Positions 39,619-49,124 of a stretch of DNA of 64,000 nt are shown in pieces; positions within the stretch are counted from its first letter, which is position 1; every line of letters starts with the position of its first letter. The stretch comes from an uncultured Spartobacteria bacterium (GTDB lineage: Bacteria > Verrucomicrobiota > Verrucomicrobiia > Chthoniobacterales > JAATET01). Below the pieces are notes generated by a model. It was not told where the DNA came from. It ran no database searches and saw only the letters and a program-made list of their open reading frames with translations. Made by a program: the position numbers and the translations under genes. The stretch spans positions 248,001 to 312,000 of the forward strand of contig CALLUD010000007.1 of the NCBI GenBank assembly GCA_938011325.1, given 5' to 3'.

Positions 39619-40638
39619 ATGTCTGAAGTCGTGGAGGAAGGGCGTAAACTTTCCGGAAAAAAGGAGTGGCTGAAGGCCTTCCAGATCATGCTGCGGGCGC
39701 GGGTGCTCGAGGAAAAACTCGCGGCGCTCTATCGCGGAGGAAAGATCAAGGGCGGCGTCTTTCTCGGGCGCGGACAGGAGGCGCTGAGCGTCTCGGTGGG
39801 CATTCACCTGCGCAAGGGCGACATCTTTGCCCCGCTCATTCGTGATCAGGCCGGGCGCATGGCGTTTGGCGACACGATTCTCGACACGCTGCGCACGTAT
39901 CTCGGCTCGTCCCTCGGCTCGATGCGGGGGCGCGATGGAAACATTCACCGCGGCAGACCGCGGGAGGGATATTACGCGATGATCAGCCATCTCGGGGCGA
40001 TGATTCCCGTGGTGGCCGGTGGATTGCTGGCGCGACGATTCCGGGGAGAGACCGATGTGGTTGGCGCGACGTGCATTGGCGACGGCGGCACTTCGACCGG
40101 GGCATTTCACGAGGGACTCAATGCCGCGGCCGTCGAGAAGCTGCCGCTCGTGGTCGTCGTGGCGAACAATCAATATGCCTATTCGACGCCGAATTCCCGC
40201 CAGTTTGCCTGCGCCGATCTCGTCGATCGGGCGGTCGGATATGGGGTGACGGGTCACAAGGTCGATGGCACGGATCTCGCAGCATGCATGTCGGTCGTTG
40301 GAGGCGCGATCGAGGCTGCACGGAAGGGCGGCGGCCCGCAGCTCGTGGTCGCGGATTTGCTCCGCCTGGTCGGCCATGGCGAACACGACGACGCGAGTTA
40401 TGTCGACCCCGCACTGCGCGAAAAACCCGTGGGCCGCGACTGTCTCAAGGTCGCTGAGGCCCTCCTGATCGATCACGGCCTTGCGACGGCCGAGGAGATC
40501 GAGGCGTGGCGCAGGGAGGCCGAGGAGGAGGTCGACAGCACGGCGGCGCGGGTGCTGCGCGAGCCGGACCCCGATCCTGCGGAGGAGGATTGGCGCGCGG
40601 TGAGCACGCCGGAAATCGAGGATTCCTACTGCGTTTGA
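39619..40638 (+). CDS. pdhA: Pyruvate dehydrogenase E1 component, alpha subunit
   Basis: A 339-residue thiamine-diphosphate enzyme subunit. The cofactor site is GDGGTSTGAFHEGLNAAA with the closing VVVVANNQYAYSTP. The opening (MLRARVLEEKLAALYRGGKI; FLGRGQEALSVSVG) is that of the E1 alpha family of 2-oxo acid dehydrogenases. With E1 beta and E2 it forms the complex that makes acetyl-CoA. A branched-chain or acetoin dehydrogenase is possible on sequence alone. The stop shares one base with the E1 beta start. Confidence 0.92.
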   Translation: MSEVVEEGRKLSGKKEWLKAFQIMLRARVLEEKLAALYRGGKIKGGVFLGRGQEALSVSVGIHLRKGDIFAPLIRDQAGRMAFGDTILDTLRTYLGSSLGSMRGRDGNIHRGRPREGYYAMISHLGAMIPVVAGGLLARRFRGETDVVGATCIGDGGTSTGAFHEGLNAAAVEKLPLVVVVANNQYAYSTPNSRQFACADLVDRAVGYGVTGHKVDGTDLAACMSVVGGAIEAARKGGGPQLVVADLLRLVGHGEHDDASYVDPALREKPVGRDCLKVAEALLIDHGLATAEEIEAWRREAEEEVDSTAARVLREPDPDPAEEDWRAVSTPEIEDSYCV

Positions 40639-41603
40639 TGAGCATTACGTATATCGACGCCATTCGCGCAGCGCAGCAGAAGGCGCTGGCCGACGACCCC
40701 CGTGTCTTCATTTACGGGCAGGACGTCGGAGTTTTCGGCGGTGCGTTCAAGGCCACCAAGAACCTTGCCAGGGAATTCCCCGGTCGAGTGATCGATGCTC
40801 CATTGAGTGAGGACGCGATCGTCGGCATCGCGATTGGCGCGGCGATCGAAGGCGCGCGGCCGATCGTCGAGATGCAGTTCGCCGATTTCTCGACCTGCGG
40901 CTTCAACCAGATCGTCAATCACGCGGCCACGCTCTACTACCGCACGGGAGTCCCGTGTCCGATCGTGGTGCGGCTGCCCTCGGGCGGCACACCGGGCGGC
41001 GGGCCGTTTCACAGTCAGAGCATGGAGGCGATCTACGCGCACTACCCGGGCCTCGTGGTGCTCACGCCGGCGACGGTCGAGGATGCCTACAGCATGCTGC
41101 TGGCCGCGGTGGAGCTGGATGACCCGGTCATTTTCTGCGAGCACAAGTTTCTCTACTACCACCTGAAGGCCGACGGCCTGCCGACCGAAGCGATGCCCAT
41201 TGGAAAGGCGCGCATTGCCCGTCCCGGTCGCGATGCGACCATCGTCACCTACGGAGCCATGGTGCACGAGGCTCTCGCCGCAGCGACCGAGCTGGTGGAC
41301 GACGGTTACGAGATCGAAGTCGTCGATCTGCGGTCGGTGAAGCCGCTCGACACCGATACCGTCCTCGCTTCCGTGGCGCGAACGGGCCGGTTGCTTTGCG
41401 TCAGCGAGGCGTGGCCGTGGGGCGGAGTGTGCTCGGAAGTAATTGCCCGCGTGGTGGCGGAAGGATTCGGCCTGCTTGATGCGCCGCCGCAGCGCCTGAA
41501 TGCAAAAGATACGCCGGTGCCCTATCATCCCGCGCTCTGGGGCACGCACCGACCGACGGCGTCCACGGTTGCCGACGCGGCGCGACATTTGTTGGAAATC
41601 TAA
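40638..41603 (+). CDS. pdhB: Pyruvate dehydrogenase E1 component, beta subunit
   Basis: A 321-residue subunit of the two-chain E1 enzyme. It begins SITYIDAIRAAQQKALADDP and carries FIYGQDVGVFGGAFKATKNL, PLSEDAIVGIAIGAAIEGARP, VEMQFADFSTCGFNQIVNHA, RLPSGGTPGGGPFHSQSME and the C-terminal transketolase-like domain EVVDLRSVKPLDTDTVLASV. ATG 40638 is directly coupled to the E1 alpha stop. E2 starts 12 bases later. Confidence 0.93.
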   Translation: MSITYIDAIRAAQQKALADDPRVFIYGQDVGVFGGAFKATKNLAREFPGRVIDAPLSEDAIVGIAIGAAIEGARPIVEMQFADFSTCGFNQIVNHAATLYYRTGVPCPIVVRLPSGGTPGGGPFHSQSMEAIYAHYPGLVVLTPATVEDAYSMLLAAVELDDPVIFCEHKFLYYHLKADGLPTEAMPIGKARIARPGRDATIVTYGAMVHEALAAATELVDDGYEIEVVDLRSVKPLDTDTVLASVARTGRLLCVSEAWPWGGVCSEVIARVVAEGFGLLDAPPQRLNAKDTPVPYHPALWGTHRPTASTVADAARHLLEI

Positions 41604-41615
41604 CCTCCCCGATCC

Positions 41616-42803
41616 ATGCCACAGGTCCCAATCATCATGCCGCAGCTTGGCGAGTCGATCGCCGAGGCCACCCTTGTTCGCATTGTCGTTCAAGCCGGGG
41701 AAACGGTGGACGCCGATGCGGACGTCCTCGAAGTGGAAACGAACAAGGCGGTCATGGGCGTAACCGCGCCGTGCAGCGGGACGGTTGCGGAGTTCACCGC
41801 GGAGGTCGGCCAGAGCTATCCGGTCGGCGCGGTGCTTGGCTATATCGAGGTAAGTGAAGAGGAGGCGAAGCGGCTGGGGCTCGATGAAGAGGTGGAGCCC
41901 AAGCGCGCGGAGCGGGCGCCCAAGAAAAAGGCACCGAAGCTGTTCGAAAAGGTCGAGCCGACGGTGAGGGGGCTCCCCGTGCCGGCAAATGCCGGTGGCG
42001 CGAGCTATCTCTCCTCGCGCATGAAGGCGCGCATGGCCGATCTCGGCATGCACGCCGCCGATCTCGCGGGAATCGCGGGCAGCGGCGCGGGGGGGCGCGT
42101 GACCATCGAGGATCTGGAGCGCTTTCTCGAGGATCTGGAGCGCAATCGCATCACGCCCGCCTCATCGATGCGCGTGGCCGTTGCCGACGCCATGCGGCGA
42201 AGCTGGACGCGACCGCTGGCGACGGTGGTCCTGCCGGTGCGGCTCGACGCGATGCTCGCGCATCGCAAGGCCCAGGCCGTGAAGGCCGGCCCGGCCCTTT
42301 ACGGACTTCGTGCGCTGGCGATTGCCCTCGGGGAGAACAGCGCACCCGCCGGGCGGTTGATCGGCGAGAAGATCGTGCACCCGCGATCCGTGGACATCGG
42401 TTTCGCCGTCGAGGCGGAGGAGGGCGTGCTCGTTCCGGTGATTCGCAATGCCGACCAGACGCGCCTCGCCGATCTCGTGGAACGCTACAATCGCCTTATC
42501 GAGCTGGCCCGCCAGCGCAGGCTGCCACCCGGGGACATGGGCGGGTCCATCGCGACGATCACCAACTACGGCACTTTCGGCCTCACGCTGGCGACCCCGA
42601 TTCCGCTTCCCGAGCAAACCCTGCTTCTCGGCATGGGCGCGGGCCGGGTGGTGCCGCATTGGGACGAGGAGCTCGAGGAATTTGTGCCGGTTCGCGAGGC
42701 AATGTTTACGCTCAGCTTCGACCATCGCGTGCTCGATGGCGGCGCGGCGGGACGGTTGCTGAATCGCGTGGCCGAGTTGCTGAATTCGCCTGAGCAAATG
42801 TAA
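41616..42803 (+). CDS. Dihydrolipoamide acyltransferase, E2 of the pyruvate dehydrogenase complex
   Basis: A 395-residue E2 chain with three parts: a lipoyl domain with Lys44 in EVETNKAVMGV, a peripheral subunit-binding domain at about 127-170 (SRMKARMADLGMHAADLAGI; GRVTIEDLERFL), and a catalytic domain ending in SFDHRVLDGGAAGRLLNR with His370 and Asp374. The active site differs slightly from the usual DHRxxDGA. The catalytic domain is compact. It moves acetyl groups from E1 to CoA. The E3 gene (lipoamide dehydrogenase) is not in the window. The 157 bases before pyrG show only GC-rich sequence. Confidence 0.93.
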   Translation: MPQVPIIMPQLGESIAEATLVRIVVQAGETVDADADVLEVETNKAVMGVTAPCSGTVAEFTAEVGQSYPVGAVLGYIEVSEEEAKRLGLDEEVEPKRAERAPKKKAPKLFEKVEPTVRGLPVPANAGGASYLSSRMKARMADLGMHAADLAGIAGSGAGGRVTIEDLERFLEDLERNRITPASSMRVAVADAMRRSWTRPLATVVLPVRLDAMLAHRKAQAVKAGPALYGLRALAIALGENSAPAGRLIGEKIVHPRSVDIGFAVEAEEGVLVPVIRNADQTRLADLVERYNRLIELARQRRLPPGDMGGSIATITNYGTFGLTLATPIPLPEQTLLLGMGAGRVVPHWDEELEEFVPVREAMFTLSFDHRVLDGGAAGRLLNRVAELLNSPEQM

Positions 42804-42960
42804 CGAAGCCGGAAAACCGCGGCGACCGGTCGCGGCCCCGGTTCTGAAAGGGCAGGCGCACCGTCCCCTAGGGGCGCGGCAAGGCAAGGTTTTCGGCGAA
42901 TTTTCACCGATTTCGCGCGGACGCTGGATTTTCAAAAGGCCGTCCGTATGATCGGCGCAC

Positions 42961-44562
42961 ATGAAGCATATTTTTGTGACCGGCGGTGTTGTGAGTTCCC
43001 TTGGCAAGGGACTGGCCGCTGCGTCGCTCGGCACCTTGTTGGAACATCGCGGGCTGAAGGTCGTTCTCCAGAAGCTGGACCCGTATTTGAACGTCGATCC
43101 CGGAACGATGAGCCCGTATCAGCACGGCGAAGTTTACGTGCTTTCCGACGGTGCGGAGACCGATCTCGACCTTGGCCACTACGAGCGATTCACGAATTGC
43201 GTGCTCACGCGCGCGAACAACGTCACCAGCGGCCAGATTTACGAGACGGTGCTCGCGAAGGAGCGGCGCGGCGACTACCTCGGCAAGACCGTGCAGGTGA
43301 TTCCGCACGTGACCGACGAAATCAAGGCCCGCATCCGTGAGGTGGGGCAGCAATCCGAGGCGGACGTTTGCATCACCGAAATCGGAGGCACGACCGGTGA
43401 CATCGAGGGGCTCCCGTATCTCGAGGCGATCCGTCAATTTGTCCTTGAGGCGGGCGTGGGCAATTCCCTCCTCATGCACGTCACGCTCATCCCGTTCATC
43501 AAGGCGGCGGGCGAGCTCAAGACGAAGCCGACGCAGCAAAGCGTGGCGAAGCTTCGCGAGATCGGTCTGCAACCGCAGGTGTTGATCTGCCGCACGGAGC
43601 ATGCGCTCGACGCCGACGTGCGCCAGAAGCTCTCCCTTTACTGCAACGTCCCCGTGGAGGCGGTCATCGAAGGGCGCGACGTGGAAAATACGATCTACGA
43701 GGCGCCGCTGATGTTCCAGGAGGAGGGGCTCGACACCATCGTGTGCCGCTACCTCGGCCTCGACCGGCCCGAGCCCGACATGACGGGGTGGATTCGCTTC
43801 GTCGAGCGTGTGGTGAATCCGAAGAAGAGCGTGCGCGTCGCCGTCGTCGGCAAATACATCGAGCTTCAGGACGCGTATAAATCCATCTACGAGTCGCTCA
43901 CGCATGCCGGAGCGGCGCACGATTGCGCGATCGACCTCGTGCTGGTCGATGCGGAGGATCTCGAGAAGGAAGGCGCGGACAAGTATCTGCGCGGAGTCGC
44001 CGGAGTGCTGGTGCCCGGCGGCTTTGGCGACCGTGGTGTCGAAGGCAAGATCGAGGCGGCGCGGTTCGCCCGCGAATCCCGGACTCCCTACCTCGGGCTG
44101 TGTCTCGGCATGCAGATTGCCTGCATCGAGTTCGCCAGACATGTGTGCGGCCTGCAGGGCGCGAACAGCACGGAATTCGACCCCGACTGTTCGCATCCGG
44201 TCATTTGCATTCTCGAAGAACAGAAGGACGTCACCGAGAAAGGCGCCTCCATGCGGTTGGGAACGTGCCCGACCGTGCTGGGGCGAAACACGCTCGCGCA
44301 TCAGGTGTATGGCAAGGCGGAGATCCTCGAGCGCCATCGCCATCGCTACGAGTTCAACATGGCCTACCGCGAGCAAATGGAGAAACGCGGCTTCGTCATC
44401 TCGGGCACGTCCCCGGACGGGACGCTCGTGGAATTGATTGAGCTGAGCAACCATCCGTGGTTCGTGGCCTGCCAGTTTCATCCGGAGTTTCAGTCGAAGC
44501 CGAACAGCCCGCATCCGTTGTTCCGGGCGTTCGTGGGGGCGTGCCTCGCGCATGACAGCTGA
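42961..44562 (+). CDS. pyrG: CTP synthase
   Basis: A 533-residue enzyme that aminates UTP to CTP with glutamine. The N-terminal synthase domain starts MKHIFVTGGVVSSLGKGLAA and contains DPYLNVDPGTMSPYQHGEVY, TEIGGTTGDIEGLPYLEAIR and TKPTQQSV. The glutaminase domain carries Cys381 in LGLCLGMQIA, and His/Glu in CQFHPEFQSKP. Length and motifs are standard. It is in a run of housekeeping genes with transaldolase next. Confidence 0.98.
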   Translation: MKHIFVTGGVVSSLGKGLAAASLGTLLEHRGLKVVLQKLDPYLNVDPGTMSPYQHGEVYVLSDGAETDLDLGHYERFTNCVLTRANNVTSGQIYETVLAKERRGDYLGKTVQVIPHVTDEIKARIREVGQQSEADVCITEIGGTTGDIEGLPYLEAIRQFVLEAGVGNSLLMHVTLIPFIKAAGELKTKPTQQSVAKLREIGLQPQVLICRTEHALDADVRQKLSLYCNVPVEAVIEGRDVENTIYEAPLMFQEEGLDTIVCRYLGLDRPEPDMTGWIRFVERVVNPKKSVRVAVVGKYIELQDAYKSIYESLTHAGAAHDCAIDLVLVDAEDLEKEGADKYLRGVAGVLVPGGFGDRGVEGKIEAARFARESRTPYLGLCLGMQIACIEFARHVCGLQGANSTEFDPDCSHPVICILEEQKDVTEKGASMRLGTCPTVLGRNTLAHQVYGKAEILERHRHRYEFNMAYREQMEKRGFVISGTSPDGTLVELIELSNHPWFVACQFHPEFQSKPNSPHPLFRAFVGACLAHDS

Positions 44563-44644
44563 GGCCGGTCCCCGCCCGGTCGGGATTCGACATTGATTTC
44601 GACCGGTGGAGGGAGCAGGGTTCCTCCAACAGCACTTTTTTCTT

Positions 44645-45622
44645 ATGAGCCAGACCGCCACCACGAACCTGCTCGACCAACTCAAGGAATTCACCACGGT
44701 CGTTGCCGACACGGGCGATTTCGAATCGATCAAGGCCTACGCGCCCCAGGATTCGACGACCAATCCCACACTAATCTTCAAGGCCGTCCAGCAGGCGGAA
44801 TACAAGCCGCTGCTCGAAAAGGCGATCGCCGACAACAAGGCTTCGGCGCTCACCGGGCCGGCGCTGGTCAAGAAGATCGTGGACGATCTCTTGGTTCTCT
44901 TCGGCCGCAAAATTCTGGACATCGTGCCCGGTCGTGTCTCCACCGAGGTCGATGCCCGGCTTTCCTTTGATACGGAAGGCACCATCCAGAAGGCACGCTA
45001 CCTGATCGGGCTCTACGAAAAGGCGGGGGTGCCGCGCGAGCGCATCCTCATCAAGATTGCGTCCACATGGGAGGGCGTGCGCGCGGCGGAGGTGTGCCAG
45101 AAGGAAGGCATCAACTGCAATCTCACCCTCATGTTTTCGCTGCCGCAGGCGATCGCCTGCGCGGAGGCGGGCGTGCGGCTCATCTCGCCGTTCGTCGGTC
45201 GCATCTACGACTACTACAAGGCCACGACCGGCAAGGAATATGTCGGCGCGGAGGACCCCGGCGTTCAGTCGGTCAACAAGATCTACAATTACTACAAGAA
45301 GTTCGGCTATGAGACGCAGGTGATGGGCGCGAGCTTCCGAAACATCGGCCAGATCACCGAGCTGGCGGGCTGCGACCTGCTGACGATCAGTCCCGAACTG
45401 CTCAAGGAGCTGCGTGAGTCCGAAGGCACCCTCACCCGCAAGCTCGAGCCCGAGGCTGCGAAGGAACTCGATATCGAGAAGATCGACATCGACGAGAAGA
45501 CCTTCCGCTGGATGCTCAACGAAGACGCCATGGCGACCGACAAACTTGCGGATGGCATTCGCCGTTTCGGTGCGGATATCGTAAAGCTCGAAAAAATCAT
45601 CGCCGACGAAATCGCTGCCTGA
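44645..45622 (+). CDS. tal: Transaldolase
   Basis: A 325-residue pentose-phosphate enzyme of the TalA/B type. The Schiff-base Lys137 is in ILIKIASTWEG. Other blocks are DSTTNPTLIFKAVQQ, VSTEVDARLSFDTEGTIQKA, GINCNLTLMFSLPQAIACAE and RLISPFVGRIYDYYK. It transfers dihydroxyacetone units between sugar phosphates. The start at ATG 44645 begins MSQTATTNLLDQLK; an upstream in-frame codon would add 13 non-conserved residues. It is 82 bases after pyrG. Confidence 0.97.
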   Translation: MSQTATTNLLDQLKEFTTVVADTGDFESIKAYAPQDSTTNPTLIFKAVQQAEYKPLLEKAIADNKASALTGPALVKKIVDDLLVLFGRKILDIVPGRVSTEVDARLSFDTEGTIQKARYLIGLYEKAGVPRERILIKIASTWEGVRAAEVCQKEGINCNLTLMFSLPQAIACAEAGVRLISPFVGRIYDYYKATTGKEYVGAEDPGVQSVNKIYNYYKKFGYETQVMGASFRNIGQITELAGCDLLTISPELLKELRESEGTLTRKLEPEAAKELDIEKIDIDEKTFRWMLNEDAMATDKLADGIRRFGADIVKLEKIIADEIAA

Positions 45623-45632
45623 ATCATTCCCA

Positions 45633-46262
45633 ATGAAAACCATCCTCCCACTTCTTTCGGCACTCGTGCTGGTGGTCTCGACCGCATCAGCAAAGCAGGT
45701 GATCGTGCTGCCGGCTTCCGCGCCAGGCTCCGAAGCCATTCTGCTTGGAACCGACAGCGTGCGCCGCGAGCTCAAGGTGACGTCGCTGCAGGCTGCGGTG
45801 CTCGATTCCATCCGCGACGAATACCGCGAGAAGGCGCGGGCGATCGTCGCCAAGGTGGGAGACAGCGTCGAGGCGAAGAAGGAGGCCACGAAAAAGCTCG
45901 ACGCGTTGCAGCGGTCGTATGATCGCCGCGCTTTGCAGGCGCTGAATGCCAGCCAGCGCACGCGCCTGGCCCAGATTCAGCATCAGTTGCTGGGTGGTTA
46001 CATGCTTCTCGAGCCGGCTGTTCGCCAGCAGCTGGGCATCACGAAGAAGCAGCTCGAGAAGATCGCGAAGATCTGGGACAAGGGCCAGAAATACGTCTCC
46101 GAGGTGAATGGCTGGTATGAGAACGGCGAGATCAGCTTCAACGAGCGGCTTGCCTACCTCCGCGAGGACCGGCTGGATCGCTCGGAGGATCTTCTCGATG
46201 TGCTCACTCCGGAGCAGCGCGCCGAGCTGGAGAAGTTGAGCGGCGACAAGTTTCTCGGCTAG
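45633..46262 (+). CDS. Secreted helical protein, function unknown
   Basis: A 209-residue protein with a signal peptide (MKTILPLLSALVLVVSTASA). The mature part is almost all helix: LDSIRDEYREKARAIVAKVG, EAKKEATKKLDALQRSYDRR, LNASQRTRLAQIQHQLLGGY and a final TPEQRAELEKLSGDKFLG. The TPEQR/ASQRT segments resemble the LTxxQ-type repeats of Spy/CpxP-like periplasmic proteins, but the match is weak. It lies 10 bases downstream of transaldolase and overlaps the end of the chromate transporter gene by 4 bases. Confidence 0.75.
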   Translation: MKTILPLLSALVLVVSTASAKQVIVLPASAPGSEAILLGTDSVRRELKVTSLQAAVLDSIRDEYREKARAIVAKVGDSVEAKKEATKKLDALQRSYDRRALQALNASQRTRLAQIQHQLLGGYMLLEPAVRQQLGITKKQLEKIAKIWDKGQKYVSEVNGWYENGEISFNERLAYLREDRLDRSEDLLDVLTPEQRAELEKLSGDKFLG

Positions 46263-47584
46263 CCGATGAAGTGAGCGGCGAGGCCGCTCGCAGCGCCCAG
46301 CGCGACGATCCACAGCACATCCCACTTCGCCCATTGCAGCAGGGCGAAGAAGGCCGCTGCGAGCAGCACCGGAAGGGCTTCGTAGCGGTCCGGTCCGGGA
46401 TGGATGACGTGCCACGCGAACCAGACGGCGAGGTTCAGGATCACTCCCACGACCGCGGCCGTGACGCCCGATAAAGCGGCGGCCAGGCGGGAATTTCTGC
46501 GGCTTGTCTCGATCCACGGCGCTCCCGCGAAGATGAAGAGAAAGCCGGGAACGAAGGTCGCCCAGCTCGATACGAAGGCAGCGAGCGTGGCCATTGCGAG
46601 GGGCGAAAGTGGAGCGGGATGATTCCAGCCGCCGAGGAAGCCGACGAACTGAAGGACCAGCACGAGAGGGCCGGGCGTTGTCTCGGCGAGAGCGAGGCCG
46701 TCCATCATTTGCGTCGCGCTGAGCCAGCCGTGGGTCTCGACCGCCTGCTGTGCCACATAGGGCAGCACCGCATAGGCGCCACCAAATGTAATGACCGCGG
46801 CAGTGCTGAAGAACGCACTTTCCTGCGTCAGAAGATGCGTGGAGCCGAAGAACCCCGCGCACAGGCCGAGCGGCAACAGCCAGACGACGGTCCAGGCGAC
46901 GATTGAAAGCAGCGTGTCGCGAAGGTGCGGACGTGTTTCCGTGTCGTGAAAGGCGTCGCCGATGACGAACTGCCGCGGGTCACGGTCGTCCTTCTCCGGT
47001 GCCGCTTCAAATCCCTTTCCAAAAAACGCTCCAACGCCCGCGGCCACGGCAATGATCACCGGAAACGGCACGCCCAGCGCAAAGATCGCTACGAAGGCCG
47101 CGATCGCAATCGCCCACGGCAGCGGGCCGCGCAGCGCACGCCGGGCGATGCGCAGCATGGCGCTGAGAATGATGGCAATGACCGCCGGCTTGAGTCCCTC
47201 GAAGATCGCCGAGATCCAGGGCACGGCTCCGAAGATTGCATAGACCACGGAGATTCCCCAGATGCACACCGCGCCCGGCAGCACAAAAAGCAGCCCGGCG
47301 ATGATGCCGCCCCACGCGCGGTGAAGCAACCAGCCGAAGTAGATCGCGAGCTGCTGCGCTTCGGGGCCGGGTAGCAGCATGCAGTAATTCAGCGCGTGGA
47401 GAAACCGCGCATCGCTCACCCATTGATGGCGATCCACGAGTTCACGATGCATGAGCGCGATCTGCCCGGAAGGCCCGCCGAAGCTCAGGACTCCGATCTT
47501 CAGCCACACCCGCAGCGCCTCGAAAAATCGGGGATGCGGCGGCGGGTTCGCGTCTATGCGGGTGCCTCGCACGTGGTAATCCAC
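46259..47584 (-). CDS. chrA: Chromate efflux transporter, long-chain ChrA
   Basis: A 441-residue inner-membrane protein with two homologous halves of about six helices. Half one opens FFEALRVWLKIGVLSFGGPS with GQIALMHRELVDRHQWV and ALNYCMLLPGPEAQQLAIYF; half two has VITFGGAYAVLPYVAQQAVE, LALAETTPGPLVLVLQFVGF. These are CHR family hallmarks; it exports chromate by proton motive force. The start is set at GTG 47584 because GGGGA lies six bases upstream; it overlaps the end of ispE by 31 bases. GTG 47572 is a second option. Confidence 0.92.
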   Translation of the reverse strand: MDYHVRGTRIDANPPPHPRFFEALRVWLKIGVLSFGGPSGQIALMHRELVDRHQWVSDARFLHALNYCMLLPGPEAQQLAIYFGWLLHRAWGGIIAGLLFVLPGAVCIWGISVVYAIFGAVPWISAIFEGLKPAVIAIILSAMLRIARRALRGPLPWAIAIAAFVAIFALGVPFPVIIAVAAGVGAFFGKGFEAAPEKDDRDPRQFVIGDAFHDTETRPHLRDTLLSIVAWTVVWLLPLGLCAGFFGSTHLLTQESAFFSTAAVITFGGAYAVLPYVAQQAVETHGWLSATQMMDGLALAETTPGPLVLVLQFVGFLGGWNHPAPLSPLAMATLAAFVSSWATFVPGFLFIFAGAPWIETSRRNSRLAAALSGVTAAVVGVILNLAVWFAWHVIHPGPDRYEALPVLLAAAFFALLQWAKWDVLWIVALGAASGLAAHFIG

Positions 47585-48387
47585 ATGAATTCCCCGAAAT
47601 GAGCCCGCGCGCGATCGGCCACCTCCCGGGCCGCGCGCATGTCGTCGCAAATGCCAAACGTCGTCGAGCCGGAGCCGGACATGATCGCTCCCGCGCATTC
47701 CGGTTGTTCGCGGAGCCAGTCCTTGACCAGCGAAAGGAAGACATACTTCTCGAAGACCGGCTTCTCGAGATCGTTGAACAATTCAATCCCGGCGACCTGC
47801 TGGGGGTCGGTCGATGCTCCCGGGAGGCCACTCGCCGATGCCCAGCGCTTGTAGGCCCAGCCGGTGTCGACACCGAATGGTGGCTTGATCAACACGAGCG
47901 TGAGCGGCTTCGGCAGCTCGGCGGGCTCGATGACTTCGCCGCGACCCCGCATCCAGGAGGGCCTTCGCCGAATGAAAAACGGCACGTCGGAGCCGATTTT
48001 TGCGGCGATTTCCTCGAGACCCGCCGTGCCCAGGTTCGTCTCGAAAATGGAATCCAGCGCGATGAGCACGGTCGCGGCATCGCTGCTTCCCCCACCCAGA
48101 CCGGCTCCGGCGGGAATGTGCTTTTCGATGTCGATGTGCACCTGAAAGCGGATGCCCGTGTGACTGTGAAACTGCCGGGCGGCGACGGCGGCGAGGTTCG
48201 AGTCGTCCTGTGGCAGCGAGGCGTCGCTGCAGCGCACCTTCACGCCCTGACCGATACTCGTTTTTACCGTCACCTCATCGGCCAGCGAAATCGGAGTGAC
48301 CAGGGATTCGAGGTCGTGAAAACCATCCGGACGCTTGCCGAGGATTCGGAGCGAAAGGTTGACTTTCGCCGGGGCGCGCAGCTTCAT
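47554..48387 (-). CDS. ispE: 4-diphosphocytidyl-2-C-methyl-D-erythritol kinase
   Basis: A 277-residue GHMP kinase of the methylerythritol phosphate (isoprenoid) pathway. It starts MKLRAPAKVNLSLRILGKRP, has HIPAGAGLGGGSSDAATVL as the ATP motif, AKIGSDVPFF, and the C-terminal GAIMSGSGSTTFGI. Length is normal. It overlaps chrA downstream. It is divergent from pyrF with only 20 bases between start codons, so promoters must lie partly inside the opposite gene. Confidence 0.96.
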   Translation of the reverse strand: MKLRAPAKVNLSLRILGKRPDGFHDLESLVTPISLADEVTVKTSIGQGVKVRCSDASLPQDDSNLAAVAARQFHSHTGIRFQVHIDIEKHIPAGAGLGGGSSDAATVLIALDSIFETNLGTAGLEEIAAKIGSDVPFFIRRRPSWMRGRGEVIEPAELPKPLTLVLIKPPFGVDTGWAYKRWASASGLPGASTDPQQVAGIELFNDLEKPVFEKYVFLSLVKDWLREQPECAGAIMSGSGSTTFGICDDMRAAREVADRARAHFGEFMWITTCEAPA

Positions 48388-48407
48388 CGGGCGCGCATCC
48401 TCGACGA

Positions 48408-49097
48408 ATGAAGACCTCCGCTAAAGAAAAAATCATCGTTGCCCTCGACGTTCCGAACCGTGCCGAGGCGATGAACGTGCTCAACGAACTCGCGGGGGTG
48501 GCCAGCTGGTGCAAGATCGGGATGCAGCTCTTCACGAGCGAGGGGCCGGAGATTGTGCGCGCGGCACGGGAGCGGGGCTGGAAGGTTTTTCTCGACCTGA
48601 AGTTTCACGACATTCCGAACACGGTTGCGTCGGGCGTGCGTTCGGCCTGTGCGCTCGGGGTGGAGATGCTGACGATCCATCTCAGCGGCGGACCGGAAAT
48701 GATCCGGCGCGCCACCGAGGCGGCGGAAAATTGCACGGTTCTCGGCGTGACGGTGCTCACGAGCAGCACGGCGGAAACGCTCGCAGCGGCCGGCATTGGC
48801 CGGTCGCCCGACGAATGGGTGCCGGAACTCGCGCAACTCGGCGCGGAATGCGGCATCGGCGGCATTGTTTGCAGTCCGCTCGAGATTCGGGCCGTGCGCG
48901 ACGTGGTTGGGTCTGATGTTCGAATCGTGACGCCGGGGGTGCGTCCGGTCGGTGCGGACAAGGGCGATCAGAAGCGCGTGCTCACGCCATCCGAGGCGAT
49001 CGCGGCGGGCGCGGATTATCTCGTGATCGGGCGTCCCATCCTTGCGGCTCCGGATCGCGCGACGGCCTTTGCGAGCATTGTCGCGGAGTGTGAGTGA
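48408..49097 (+). CDS. pyrF: Orotidine 5'-phosphate decarboxylase
   Basis: A 229-residue TIM-barrel enzyme for UMP synthesis. The catalytic tetrad is visible in LDLKFHDIPNT, with Asp63, Lys65 and Asp68. Other blocks are KIIVALDVPNRAEAM, TIHLSGGPEM, TPGVRPVGADKGDQKRVLTP and ADYLVIGRPI. It is the group I bacterial form. Its start is 20 bases from that of ispE on the other strand, which leaves little space for separate promoters. Confidence 0.97.
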   Translation: MKTSAKEKIIVALDVPNRAEAMNVLNELAGVASWCKIGMQLFTSEGPEIVRAARERGWKVFLDLKFHDIPNTVASGVRSACALGVEMLTIHLSGGPEMIRRATEAAENCTVLGVTVLTSSTAETLAAAGIGRSPDEWVPELAQLGAECGIGGIVCSPLEIRAVRDVVGSDVRIVTPGVRPVGADKGDQKRVLTPSEAIAAGADYLVIGRPILAAPDRATAFASIVAECE

Positions 49098-49124
49098 TCG
49101 CGTCCGCGGGAGGGCGGTCGGAAA

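Noticed and set aside
42804..42960. Palindrome GCGACCGGTCGC after the E2 gene as a terminator
   Set aside because: No T-tract and no extended stem; GC-rich palindromes of this size occur by chance here.
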